Notes: generated by a model not told the origin, from the sequence alone. A stretch of DNA of 64,000 nucleotides from Halomarina rubra (GCF_023699475.1 NZ_JALXFV010000002.1:419307-483306), one strand, 5' to 3'. Shown: positions 27,060 through 34,999, numbered from the stretch's first letter. Translations and numbers: made by a program.

Positions 27060-28256
27060 GTGAGCGAAGACACGGCCTCGGGCCGCATCACCGAGGAGAG
27101 CGACCGGTCGTTCCCGGGGGTGCCGGTCCGGTACATCGTCGGTGCGCTCGGACTGCTGGTGCTCGCAGCACTGCCGGTGATGGCGGACATGGAACTCGGC
27201 CTCGGCGTGCCGGGCGTGTTCGTGCTCGTCATCGACGAGCTGTTCCTGCTCGACCTGACCGTCGCGCTGTACTTCGGCATGTTCGCGATGAGCTGGGACA
27301 CCGTCTCGGGGTACACCGGCCAGATTTCGTTCGGACACGGCCTGTTCTTCGCCGTCGGCGCGTACACGTCGGCGCTGTTGAACCTCGGCCACGGGTTCGA
27401 CCCCATCCTCTCGATTCCGGTTGGTGTCGTGCTCGCCGCCGTCGCCGGCATCATCATCGGCGTGCCGGCCCTGCGCCTGCGCGGGCCGTACCTCTCGCTG
27501 GTGACGCTGGTCGCCCCCATCATCCTGCTCAACCTGTTCATCTTCCGGAGCGACATCTTCGGCGGTGAACTGGGGCTCTCGCCCGGTCCCGAGAACTTCC
27601 TCGGGTACGGTGTCGGGCAGGCGTCGATGGTGTACTACGTCGCGCTGGCGCTGTTCGTGTTCATCATGGCGGTGCTGTTGCTCGTCACCCGTTCGGACGC
27701 GGGGCGGGTGTTCACCGCCATCCGCGAGGACGAGGACGCCGTCGCGAGCGTCGGCCTCAACCCGGCGAAGTTCAAGATATTCGCGTTCGTCCTCAGCGCG
27801 GCCATCGGTGGCCTCGCGGGGGCGATGTACGTCCACACCCCGCGCGGTGGGGCGACGTACTCCGAACTGTTCTCGACGACGGTCAACGTCGAGGTCATCA
27901 TCGCCGCGGTCCTCGGCGGGATGGGCACCATCGTCGGGGCGGCCATCGGCGGCATCTTCGTCGGCCTCGTCCCGAAACTGCTCGACGAGTTGGCAGTCGA
28001 GATTCCTGGCTTCGTCCCCGTGTTCGGCGGGACCTCCGTCAGCGAGATCGACTTCCTCATCTTCGCCGTCATCACGCTGTTCTTGCTGTACGTCCTGCCC
28101 GGCGGCATCCTCCGGGCGGTCATCCACGGCGGGCAGCGTGCCCGTGGCTGGCGACGCGGCGACGAGGTGGCGACCGACGGCGGCCGCCCACAGCGGGTGA
28201 TAACTCGCGTCGTCGGTCGCTGGCGCGAGCAACTGCGAGGTGACGACGATGAGTAG
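27060..28256 (+). CDS. livM: Branched-chain-type ABC importer permease LivM
   Basis: 398 residues, starting at a GTG, with about ten TM helices. The LivM signature is GYTGQISFGHGLFFAVGAYTSAL, followed by ALRLRGPYLSLVTL. A C-terminal cytoplasmic tail of about 45 residues rich in Arg and Gly follows the last helix (from about residue 354). The ribosome must reach this GTG after the 35-nt gap from livH, and a mini reading frame bridges the gap exactly. livG starts inside its last codons (8-nt overlap). Confidence 0.92.
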   Translation: MSEDTASGRITEESDRSFPGVPVRYIVGALGLLVLAALPVMADMELGLGVPGVFVLVIDELFLLDLTVALYFGMFAMSWDTVSGYTGQISFGHGLFFAVGAYTSALLNLGHGFDPILSIPVGVVLAAVAGIIIGVPALRLRGPYLSLVTLVAPIILLNLFIFRSDIFGGELGLSPGPENFLGYGVGQASMVYYVALALFVFIMAVLLLVTRSDAGRVFTAIREDEDAVASVGLNPAKFKIFAFVLSAAIGGLAGAMYVHTPRGGATYSELFSTTVNVEVIIAAVLGGMGTIVGAAIGGIFVGLVPKLLDELAVEIPGFVPVFGGTSVSEIDFLIFAVITLFLLYVLPGGILRAVIHGGQRARGWRRGDEVATDGGRPQRVITRVVGRWREQLRGDDDE

Positions 28257-29064
28257 CGAACCGGAGCAGGGGACGACCGCCGGTCCGGACGCGACCGACG
28301 CGACCCCACAGACCGAGTCGTACGGCCCCGACGACGGCATCCTCGTCGCGAACAACCTGCGCAAGGAGTTCGGCGGCCTCGTCGCCGTCGAGGACTTCTC
28401 GTTCGCGGTCGAAGAGCAGGAGATTCTCGGATTCATCGGGCCGAACGGCGCGGGGAAGTCGACGACGTTCAACTGCGTCACCGGCTTCTACGAGCCGACC
28501 GGCGGCACCGTCTGGTACCAGGGCGAGGAGGTGACCGGCAAGCCGTCGTACGAGATGGTCAACGCCGGTCTCGCCCGCACGTTCCAGCACTTCCGGCCGC
28601 TCCACGACCGTAGCGTCGTCGACAACGTCGCGCTGGCGCTGGTCGAGGACAGCCTGTTCTCGTTCAGCGGGCTGCGCGGCGGGACGAAAGAACGGGCCGC
28701 ACAGCTCTGTGAGCGCGTCGGTCTGGCCGACGACCTGCACCGCCTGCCCGACGAGCTGCCCCACGCGGGGTTGCTCCGACTGGAACTCGCCCGTGCGCTG
28801 GCGACGGACCCGACACTGTTGCTCGTCGACGAACCGTTCGCCGGTCTCGCGGGCAGCGAGGTCGAACGCATCTCGACGCTCATCCGCGAACTCCGCGAGG
28901 AGGGCCTGACGCTGGTGGTCGTCGACCACAACATGCGCGGCCTGCTGTCGCTCATCGACCGGGCGGTCGTCATCAACTTCGGGTCGAAACTCGCCGAAGG
29001 GACGCCCGAGGAGATACGCAACAACGAGGAGGTTCAGCGGGCGTACCTCGGGGGTGACCTCTGA
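28249..29064 (+). CDS. livG: Branched-chain-type ABC importer ATPase LivG
   Basis: 271 residues. Walker A is GPNGAGKST, Walker B LLLVDEPFAGL, and the switch His is in VVVDHNMRGLL. The signature loop here reads PHAGLLRLELARALA, where the canonical LSGGQ is replaced by a LPHAGLLRLE-type stretch. LivG proteins often vary here (for example LxYGxQR), but the loss of both glycines is notable. An N-terminal acidic/Thr-rich extension of about 30 residues precedes the domain. It overlaps livM by 8 nt, and its TGA overlaps the livF ATG by one base. Confidence 0.92.
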   Translation: MSSEPEQGTTAGPDATDATPQTESYGPDDGILVANNLRKEFGGLVAVEDFSFAVEEQEILGFIGPNGAGKSTTFNCVTGFYEPTGGTVWYQGEEVTGKPSYEMVNAGLARTFQHFRPLHDRSVVDNVALALVEDSLFSFSGLRGGTKERAAQLCERVGLADDLHRLPDELPHAGLLRLELARALATDPTLLLVDEPFAGLAGSEVERISTLIRELREEGLTLVVVDHNMRGLLSLIDRAVVINFGSKLAEGTPEEIRNNEEVQRAYLGGDL

Positions 29065-29903
29065 TGGACTGGTCCATCCCCGGCATGGTGGCGCTCGCCA
29101 GCGCGTCGGACGCCGGCGACGACTCCGACGCGACGGACACGAGCGACGAGACCGACGGGACCGACGAGTCGGCCGGAACCGCCACGGGAGCGGCGGGGGG
29201 AACCCCCTTGCTCGACGTCGCGGACTGTGCTGTCTCCTACGGGAAGGTGTCGGCGCTGCGCGGCGTCGACCTCACCGTCGGCGAGGGGGAGTTCGTCGCG
29301 GTCATCGGGCCGAACGGCGCGGGGAAGTCGACGCTGTGTAACACCGTCTCGGGCTTTCGCGACTACACCGGGAGCGTCCGGTATCACGGCGCGGAGGTTA
29401 GCGACCAGTCGCCACGCGACCTCGTCCAGCAGGGACTCGTCCACTGTACGGAGTCCCGCGACCTGTTCGGGTACATGTCCGTCGAGGACAACCTGACGCT
29501 CGGGGCGTACCGCGCGAACACGAACGTCGACGAACGCCTCGCGTTCGTCTACGACCTGTTCCCGGCGCTCGCAGAGCGAACGGGACAGCTCGCCCGGACG
29601 ATGAGCGGGGGCGAACAGCAGATGCTCGCCATCGGGCGGGCGCTGATGGGCGACCCCGACCTGCTCGTCCTCGACGAACCGACGCTCGGCCTCGCGCCCG
29701 TCATCCTCGACGACATCAGCGAGGGTATCGAGCAGATACAGGCCAACGGCGTCACCATCCTGCTCGCCGAGCAGAACGTGACGTTCGCGCTCCGCCACGC
29801 CGACCGTATCGTGCTGCTGGAGAACGGCGACGTCGTGCGCCGCGGCTCGCCCGAGGAACTCCGCGAGGACGACTACATCCACGAGTCGTACCTCGGGGGC
29901 TGA
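29064..29903 (+). CDS. livF: Branched-chain-type ABC importer ATPase LivF
   Basis: 279 residues. Walker A is GPNGAGKST, the signature MSGGEQQMLAIGRAL and Walker B LLVLDEPTLGLAP. The switch region reads LLAEQNVTFAL, with Gln as in other LivF proteins. It is about 45 residues longer than bacterial LivF because of an N-terminal low-complexity segment rich in Asp, Ser, Thr, Gly (ASDAGDDSDATDTSDETDG) ahead of LLDVADCAVSYGKV. The ATG overlaps the livG TGA by one base, which supports the long form. Last gene of the importer operon. Confidence 0.92.
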   Translation: MDWSIPGMVALASASDAGDDSDATDTSDETDGTDESAGTATGAAGGTPLLDVADCAVSYGKVSALRGVDLTVGEGEFVAVIGPNGAGKSTLCNTVSGFRDYTGSVRYHGAEVSDQSPRDLVQQGLVHCTESRDLFGYMSVEDNLTLGAYRANTNVDERLAFVYDLFPALAERTGQLARTMSGGEQQMLAIGRALMGDPDLLVLDEPTLGLAPVILDDISEGIEQIQANGVTILLAEQNVTFALRHADRIVLLENGDVVRRGSPEELREDDYIHESYLGG

Positions 29904-30087
29904 GACGCCGGCGGGCGAGGTCGTCCCCTCGGCCACTGGTGGCGGTGTTCGGCGGTCCCGCCGGCGAGGGGTCGGACGAACCACTTCCGAGAGCGACTGC
30001 TAACCCCTCCCGCCCCCGTCTCTGCGCGCGGTTTCGCCCCCACGAAGGGGAACGACTAACACGCTACCGTGGGTGAACTACTCTCAC

Positions 30088-31665
30088 ATGGCAAATCTGG
30101 TCGACGACGTAGCCGCGACCGCCGCCGAGCACCCCGACGCGACGGCCGTCGGGTACCGGGGGGCGACGTGGTCGTACGAGGAGTTCTGGGGGGAGACCGG
30201 TCGGCTCGCGAAGGCGCTCGACGACCACGGCGTCGACGCCGACGGCCGCGTGGCGCTCTACCTGCCGAACCTCCCGCAGTACGTGACGGGCTTCCACGCG
30301 ACGCTCCGGGCGGGCGGCGTCGTCGTCCCGATGAACCCCCAGTACAAGGCCCGAGAGATCGGCCACCTGCTCGCCGACAGCGGGGCGACGGTCGTTATCA
30401 CGCTCGCGGCGCTCGCGCCGATGGTCGCCGAAGTGCAGGACGAGACCGACGTCGAACACGTCGTCGCCGTGGGTGCGGAGGACGCAGACGCACTCCACGA
30501 CATCGCGACGCCGTACGCCGAGTTCCTCGCGAGCGCCGACGGCGAACTCGACGTCGTCGACCGCGCCGACGACGACCTGGCGTGCCAGCCCTACACCTCC
30601 GGGACGACGGGAACGCCGAAGGGCGTGATGCTGACCCACCACAACCTCGCGTGGAACGCGCGGGCGACGGGCGACCTGATGCCCGGCGGGTTCGAGGCCG
30701 ACGACAAGATGCTCGGCGTCCTCCCGCTGTTCCACATCTACGGGATGACCGTGACGATGCTCGGGACGCTGTTCGCCGGTGCGGCGTACTACCCGATGCC
30801 CGAGTGGGACGCCCAGGCCGCCGCGGACCTCGTCGCCAGCGAGGACCTCACCATCGTCCACGGCGTGCCCGCGATGTACAACGACCTGGTCAACCAGCCG
30901 AACGCCGAGGAGTTCGACCTCTCCTCCGTACGCTTCGCCAACTCCGGGGGCAGCAGTCTCCCCATCGAGGTGATGCGCCGGTTCGAGGAGCTCTACGACG
31001 TGGACCTGTTCGAGGGGTACGGGCTGACCGAGACCAGCCCCGTGACCCACGCCAACCGGCCCGACGCGCGTCGACCCGGTTCCATCGGTAGGCCCATCCC
31101 GGGCGTCGAGTCGATGGTCGTCGACGGGAACTTCGATGAGGTACCGCCCGTCGAACGCGGCCCCGTCGAGGAAGGGACCGACCTCGACGACGTGACGGGC
31201 GAACTCGTCGTCAGCGGCCCGAACGTGATGAAGGGCTACTACGGTCTCCCCGAGGCCAACGAGGGGGCGTTCACCGAGCGCGAGGGCACGCGCTGGTTCC
31301 ACACCGGCGACGTCGCCTACCGCGACGAGGACGACTTCTACTACGTCGTCGACCGCGAGAAACACATGATAGTCACTGGGGGGTACAACGTCTACCCCCG
31401 TGAGGTGGAGGAACTACTGTTCGAACACGAGGCCATCGCGGACGCTGCCGTCGTCGGCATCCCCGACGAACGCCGTGGCGAGACGGTGAAGGCGTTCGTC
31501 GTTCCCGTGCCCGACGCCGACGTGACGCCCGACGAGATTCGCGAGTACTGTCTGACCAACCTCGCGGAGTACAAACACCCCCGGGAGGTGGCGTTCGTCG
31601 AGGAACTGCCACGGACGACGACGGGGAAGGTCCAGAAGTTCGAGTTGCGTGGTTCGAGCGAGTAA
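30088..31665 (+). CDS. Acyl-CoA ligase / class I adenylate-forming enzyme
   Basis: 525 residues. Core motifs are YTSGTTGTPKGVMLTHHN (P-loop-like A3), GYGLTETSP (A5), TGDVAYRDEDDFYYVVDREKHMI (A7-A8), GGYNVYPREVEELLF and the catalytic Lys in TTTGKVQKFEL (A10). It activates a carboxylic acid as an adenylate and transfers it to CoA; the usual annotation is long-chain fatty-acid-CoA ligase, but chain length is not readable from sequence. I use the ATG at 30088 rather than a GTG at 30073, as a MANLVDDVA start is typical of the family. It follows the importer by 184 nt and could activate the imported acid. Confidence 0.92.
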   Translation: MANLVDDVAATAAEHPDATAVGYRGATWSYEEFWGETGRLAKALDDHGVDADGRVALYLPNLPQYVTGFHATLRAGGVVVPMNPQYKAREIGHLLADSGATVVITLAALAPMVAEVQDETDVEHVVAVGAEDADALHDIATPYAEFLASADGELDVVDRADDDLACQPYTSGTTGTPKGVMLTHHNLAWNARATGDLMPGGFEADDKMLGVLPLFHIYGMTVTMLGTLFAGAAYYPMPEWDAQAAADLVASEDLTIVHGVPAMYNDLVNQPNAEEFDLSSVRFANSGGSSLPIEVMRRFEELYDVDLFEGYGLTETSPVTHANRPDARRPGSIGRPIPGVESMVVDGNFDEVPPVERGPVEEGTDLDDVTGELVVSGPNVMKGYYGLPEANEGAFTEREGTRWFHTGDVAYRDEDDFYYVVDREKHMIVTGGYNVYPREVEELLFEHEAIADAAVVGIPDERRGETVKAFVVPVPDADVTPDEIREYCLTNLAEYKHPREVAFVEELPRTTTGKVQKFELRGSSE

Positions 31666-31667
31666 CA

Positions 31668-31745
31668 CGAGCGAGAACCACGATACCGTGAGCGAGGGAC
31701 GAAGTCCCCCGCGAGCGACAGCGAGCGAACGAGGACCTCGTCGGG
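31668..31745. repeat. GAGCGA-type purine-rich patch after an acyl-CoA ligase gene
   Basis: An intergenic stretch with recurring GAGCGA, GAGCGAAC and GCGAGCGA units just after the ligase stop. Similar patches follow the other two ligase genes. No coding potential. Confidence 0.5.
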
Positions 31746-31790
31746 GCCGGCGAGGAGCGGAGACCGTCTCGTAACCGTGTGGTGTGCGAA

Positions 31791-31799
31791 CTTATTTGC
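31791..31799 (+). promoter_or_regulatory. TATA box of the PaaG-like crotonase gene
   Basis: CTTATTTGC lies 23-31 nt upstream of the ATG at 31822, so a leaderless transcript starting at the chosen start is likely. Confidence 0.7.
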
Positions 31800-31821
31800 C
31801 ATCCCGCTCGGTGGTGGGGTC

Positions 31822-32613
31822 ATGAGCGAGGACGCAGTCTTACTCGACATCGAAGCGGAGGTCGCGACGCTGACGTTGAACCGTCCGGACATGCGCAACG
31901 CCATCACCCACGAGGTGTCGAACGCGATGCTCGACGCGCTCGACGAGGTCGAGGACTCCGACGCCCGTGCGCTCGTCGTGACGGGGTCGGGTGGCAGTTT
32001 CTCCGCCGGCGGCGACATCAACGCGATGATGGCACGGATGTCCGGGCAGGCGACGCTCGCGGAGTCGGTCCGACGCATACACCAGGACACGAGCCGCGCC
32101 ATCGAGCGCGTCGCGACGTTCCACCTGCCGACCGTCGCGAAGATAGACGGCGTGGCGTTCGGTGCGGGCGCGAACCTCGCGCTCGCCTGTGACATCCAAC
32201 TCGCCAGCGCCGAAGCGCGGATGAGCTTCGGGTTCCGGCAGGTCGGTCTCGCCGTCGACACCGGAACCTCGTACTTCCTCCCGCGAATCGTCGGGCTGAA
32301 CAAGGCCAAGGAACTGGTGTTCACGGGCGAACTGCTCGACGCCGAGGAGGCCCACGAACTGGGGCTGTTCAACCACGTCTACACGGAGGAGTTCGAGGCG
32401 GAGGTCGAGGCGTTCGTCGCCCAGATCGCACAGGGGCCGACGGTCGCCCTCGAGACGTCGAAACGCGCGCTCAACCAGGGCCTCGACGCCACGCTCGACC
32501 AGGCGATGACCCGCGAGGCGGCCCACCAGGCCGCGGTGTTCGAGACCCACGACCACGAGGAGGGTGCGGAGGCGTTCATGGGCAAGCGCGACCCCGACTT
32601 CAAGGGCGAGTAG
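31822..32613 (+). CDS. Crotonase-family protein, PaaG-like isomerase/hydratase
   Basis: 263 residues. Crotonase oxyanion-hole motifs are GSFSAGGDIN (near 58-66) and GVAFGAGANLALACD (near 110-124). The two Glu that act in enoyl-CoA hydratase are absent: Asn118 stands at the first and Gln140 or its neighbour at the second. Asp146 in AVDTGTSYFLPRIVG matches the catalytic Asp of PaaG (ring-1,2-epoxyphenylacetyl-CoA isomerase). It therefore more likely isomerises or opens an activated ring or shifts a double bond than hydrates an enoyl-CoA. It sits after an acyl-CoA ligase and before a FrnE/HCCA-isomerase-like gene. Confidence 0.85.
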   Translation: MSEDAVLLDIEAEVATLTLNRPDMRNAITHEVSNAMLDALDEVEDSDARALVVTGSGGSFSAGGDINAMMARMSGQATLAESVRRIHQDTSRAIERVATFHLPTVAKIDGVAFGAGANLALACDIQLASAEARMSFGFRQVGLAVDTGTSYFLPRIVGLNKAKELVFTGELLDAEEAHELGLFNHVYTEEFEAEVEAFVAQIAQGPTVALETSKRALNQGLDATLDQAMTREAAHQAAVFETHDHEEGAEAFMGKRDPDFKGE

Positions 32614-32660
32614 CCTCGTCACCGCCCGGTCGTGTACCGACCGCTCACACTCCCACCCGT

Positions 32661-32668
32661 GTTTTTGC
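32661..32668 (+). promoter_or_regulatory. TATA box of the DsbA/FrnE-like gene
   Basis: GTTTTTGC lies 24-31 nt upstream of the ATG at 32692 and supports that start. Confidence 0.6.
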
Positions 32669-32691
32669 GGCCCGCCCCCGAACGTGGGACG

Positions 32692-33327
32692 ATGAGCCAC
32701 CAGCGCGCCGACGGTCGCATCACCGTCTACTCGGACTACGTCTGCCCGTTCTGTTACCTCGGACGACAGTCGCTCGCGCAGTACCAGGCGCAGCGAGACG
32801 AGGAGTTGATAATCGACTGGCGACCGTTCGACCTGCGCAGCCAGAAGCGCAACCCGGACGGGAGTATCGACCACTCGGTCGACGACGGGAAGGACGAGGA
32901 GTACTTCGAGCAGGCGAAGCAGAACGTCCGGCGACTCGCCGAGGAGTACGACGTGGAGATGGACCTCGACATCGCCACCGACGTCGACTCGCTCCCGGCG
33001 CAGGTCGTCTCGTACTACCTCGACGAACACCACGACTACGAGACGTGGCTGGCGTTCGACGAGCGCGTCTTCGAGGCGCTGTGGGTCGAGGGGCGTGACA
33101 TCGGCGACGAGGACCTGCTCGTCGAGTTGGCGACCGAGGCGGGCGTCGAGGAGAGCGAGGTCCGCTCGGCGCTCGACGACGAGGCGCTCCGAGAGGAGGT
33201 CCGCGAGCAGTTCACCGCGTCACAACAGGCTGGCGTGACGGGCGTGCCGACGTTCGCCTACGACGGCTACGCCGCCCGCGGAGCGGTGCCTCCCGAGCAG
33301 CTCGAACGACTCGTCGAAGGAACCTGA
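32692..33327 (+). CDS. DsbA-family oxidoreductase (FrnE / 2-hydroxychromene-2-carboxylate isomerase-like)
   Basis: 211 residues. A thioredoxin fold with the active site CPFC (Cys18 and Cys21) at the first strand-helix turn, a helical insertion, and a C-terminal cis-Pro loop TGVPTFAYDGY. FrnE-type proteins are cytoplasmic disulfide oxidoreductases; the same fold without the Cys pair isomerises hydroxychromene carboxylates in aromatic catabolism. The Cys pair favours a redox role. No signal peptide. I chose the ATG at 32692 because the fold begins within ten residues of it and a TATA box is correctly placed. Confidence 0.88.
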   Translation: MSHQRADGRITVYSDYVCPFCYLGRQSLAQYQAQRDEELIIDWRPFDLRSQKRNPDGSIDHSVDDGKDEEYFEQAKQNVRRLAEEYDVEMDLDIATDVDSLPAQVVSYYLDEHHDYETWLAFDERVFEALWVEGRDIGDEDLLVELATEAGVEESEVRSALDDEALREEVREQFTASQQAGVTGVPTFAYDGYAARGAVPPEQLERLVEGT

Positions 33328-33357
33328 AGTCGCCGCCTCCCACCGAATCGTCGCTTC

Positions 33358-34020
33358 TCAGTCGAGGGCGAATCGACGCAGGCGTTCGAATCGTGGGAAC
33401 CGGTCGTCGAGGCCGACCCGAACGAGGTCGAGTCGGTCGACGCGCACAGGCCCGACATCGAGGGACCGGTCGCGCTCGAGGGCGTCGACGACCCCCGTGA
33501 CGTCCTCGTCGCGGAACTCCGCGAGCGCCGCGTGCGGGACGAACTGCCGGTCTCTGTCGTGGACCGGGACCGCGTCGACCGCACAGGCGCGGTCGTTGAG
33601 CGCCACGAACTGACCCCCGTCGTCGACCTCCGCGTAGACGACGGTCGGAAACACGTTGAGTCGCGGGAAGCGAACGTCGAACGGGGCGACGTCGGTCAGC
33701 GCCTCGCCGAGGTCGTCGGCGAGCGCGTCCAGGTCGGTCGGAGCGACCGTCCCGGAGCGCCCGCCGGCCGTCGTCACGTCCCCGACGACGGTGACCGTGA
33801 CGTGGAGGTAGCGCGACGGGGCGACCGCGAGACTGTCGAACGCGTCCAGACGGTCGAGCATCGAACCGAACGCCTCGCTCGTCCGGTCCGAGAGGTCGAA
33901 CAGCACGACGAGGTGGTCGTCGCCCGAGCGTGCGGCGACCTCTTCGTCGGTCGTCGGCTCGACCGGAAGGTCGTGTCGGCGGTTCCAGAACTCGGCCGGG
34001 TCGTCGGCGAGGTCGCTCAC
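33358..34020 (-). CDS. LigT-like 2H phosphoesterase (2'-5' RNA ligase family)
   Basis: 220 residues. The first 2H motif is HVTV at residues 73-76 and the second HAAL at 163-166, each in a strand of the expected two-lobed fold. In the family these His-x-Thr/Ser-x tetrads cleave or form 2',5' or cyclic phosphodiester bonds in RNA or nucleotides. The second motif has Ala where Thr or Ser is usual, so activity may be altered. The start is uncertain: GTG at 34020 gives a natural acidic N-terminus, whereas upstream GTG or TTG codons to 34062 would add a basic, His-rich stretch. Divergent from the R2lox gene with 76 nt between starts. Confidence 0.72.
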   Translation of the reverse strand: MSDLADDPAEFWNRRHDLPVEPTTDEEVAARSGDDHLVVLFDLSDRTSEAFGSMLDRLDAFDSLAVAPSRYLHVTVTVVGDVTTAGGRSGTVAPTDLDALADDLGEALTDVAPFDVRFPRLNVFPTVVYAEVDDGGQFVALNDRACAVDAVPVHDRDRQFVPHAALAEFRDEDVTGVVDALERDRSLDVGPVRVDRLDLVRVGLDDRFPRFERLRRFALD

Positions 34021-34096
34021 CGAGTGACCGCTCCGTCCATGCCTCCGGTGCACGCCGCGCAACCTTCATACTGACTGACGGCTGATACTCGGTGTC

Positions 34097-34999
34097 ATGC
34101 ATCGAGATTCGGAGCGCGCCCTCCAGTTCGACCGGGGCGCTCGCTCGTTCCGATACTATCGCAACGCCGTCGAACGCCACTGGGACCCGGACGACATCGA
34201 CCTGAGCGAGGACGTCGCCGGCGTCCTCGCGATGGCCGAGGAGGACCCCGAGTACCTCGACCAGTTCCGCGCGGCCGTCGCGAAGTTCGGGGCCGGCGAG
34301 CAGGCCGTCACCGAGGACCTCGCACCGCTCGCGGTCGTGCTCGACGACCCCGAGGCCCAGATGTTCGTCACGACCCAGCTGTACGAAGAGGCGAAACACG
34401 CCGACTTCTTCGACCGCTACTGGCGCGAGGTGATTCACGCCGCCGAGGAGGACCTCGGCGTCGAGCACACCTCCCCAATGGACCCACGGTGGTTCAACGA
34501 AGGGTACGACGACCTGTTCGAGCGCAACGACGCGGCGATGCAGCGCCTGTTGACCGACGACACACCCGAGAACCGCGCCGAGGCGTTCTGTCACTACCAC
34601 CTCACCGTCGAGGGTATCCTCGCACAGACGGGCTACTACGGTCTCCAGCGGGCCTACGGCCCGGACAACGAGGAGCTACCCCACCTCCCGGGGCTGGTCG
34701 AGGGACTGAACTACATTCGGCGCGACGAAGGCCGTCACGTCGGGTTCGGGATGACGATGCTCAAGGAACTCGTCACCGAGGGGGTCGACCCGCAGTTGCT
34801 CCACGACACCGTCGGTGAACTGCTCCCGCTGGTCGACAGCATCACGACCGACGGGCTGGAGGAGGAGGGCCCGGCAGCGAGTCCCGACGAACTCAGGAGC
34901 TACGCCGCGGGCAAACACACCCAGCGGATGAAGCAGATAACCGTCGCCTCCGAGGCCATCCCGGACGTCGAACAGTTGACGAGTCTGGAGGGTGACTGA
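34097..34999 (+). CDS. R2-like ligand-binding oxidase (R2lox), heterodinuclear Mn/Fe type
   Basis: 300 residues of the ferritin-like ribonucleotide-reductase R2 superfamily, often mislabelled as ribonucleotide reductase beta subunit. Metal ligands can be assigned: Glu68, Glu98, His101, Glu172, Glu211 and His214, with the same spacing as in the Mycobacterium tuberculosis R2lox. Val71 and Tyr167, equivalent to the Val71-Tyr162 ether cross-link pair of that protein, are both present. These marks distinguish R2lox from true R2, which needs a radical Tyr and a large subunit (none nearby). R2lox proteins bind a long-chain fatty acid and activate oxygen at an Mn/Fe centre; their natural reaction is unknown. 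Followed 90 nt later by an acyl-CoA dehydrogenase. Confidence 0.85.
   Translation: MHRDSERALQFDRGARSFRYYRNAVERHWDPDDIDLSEDVAGVLAMAEEDPEYLDQFRAAVAKFGAGEQAVTEDLAPLAVVLDDPEAQMFVTTQLYEEAKHADFFDRYWREVIHAAEEDLGVEHTSPMDPRWFNEGYDDLFERNDAAMQRLLTDDTPENRAEAFCHYHLTVEGILAQTGYYGLQRAYGPDNEELPHLPGLVEGLNYIRRDEGRHVGFGMTMLKELVTEGVDPQLLHDTVGELLPLVDSITTDGLEEEGPAASPDELRSYAAGKHTQRMKQITVASEAIPDVEQLTSLEGD

Noticed and set aside
27022..27063. 13-codon frame as a real peptide gene
   Set aside because: Too short to support; reported as a possible coupling device instead.
34097..34999. Ribonucleotide reductase beta subunit
   Set aside because: No large subunit nearby, and the residue pattern with Val71 and Tyr167 is that of R2lox.
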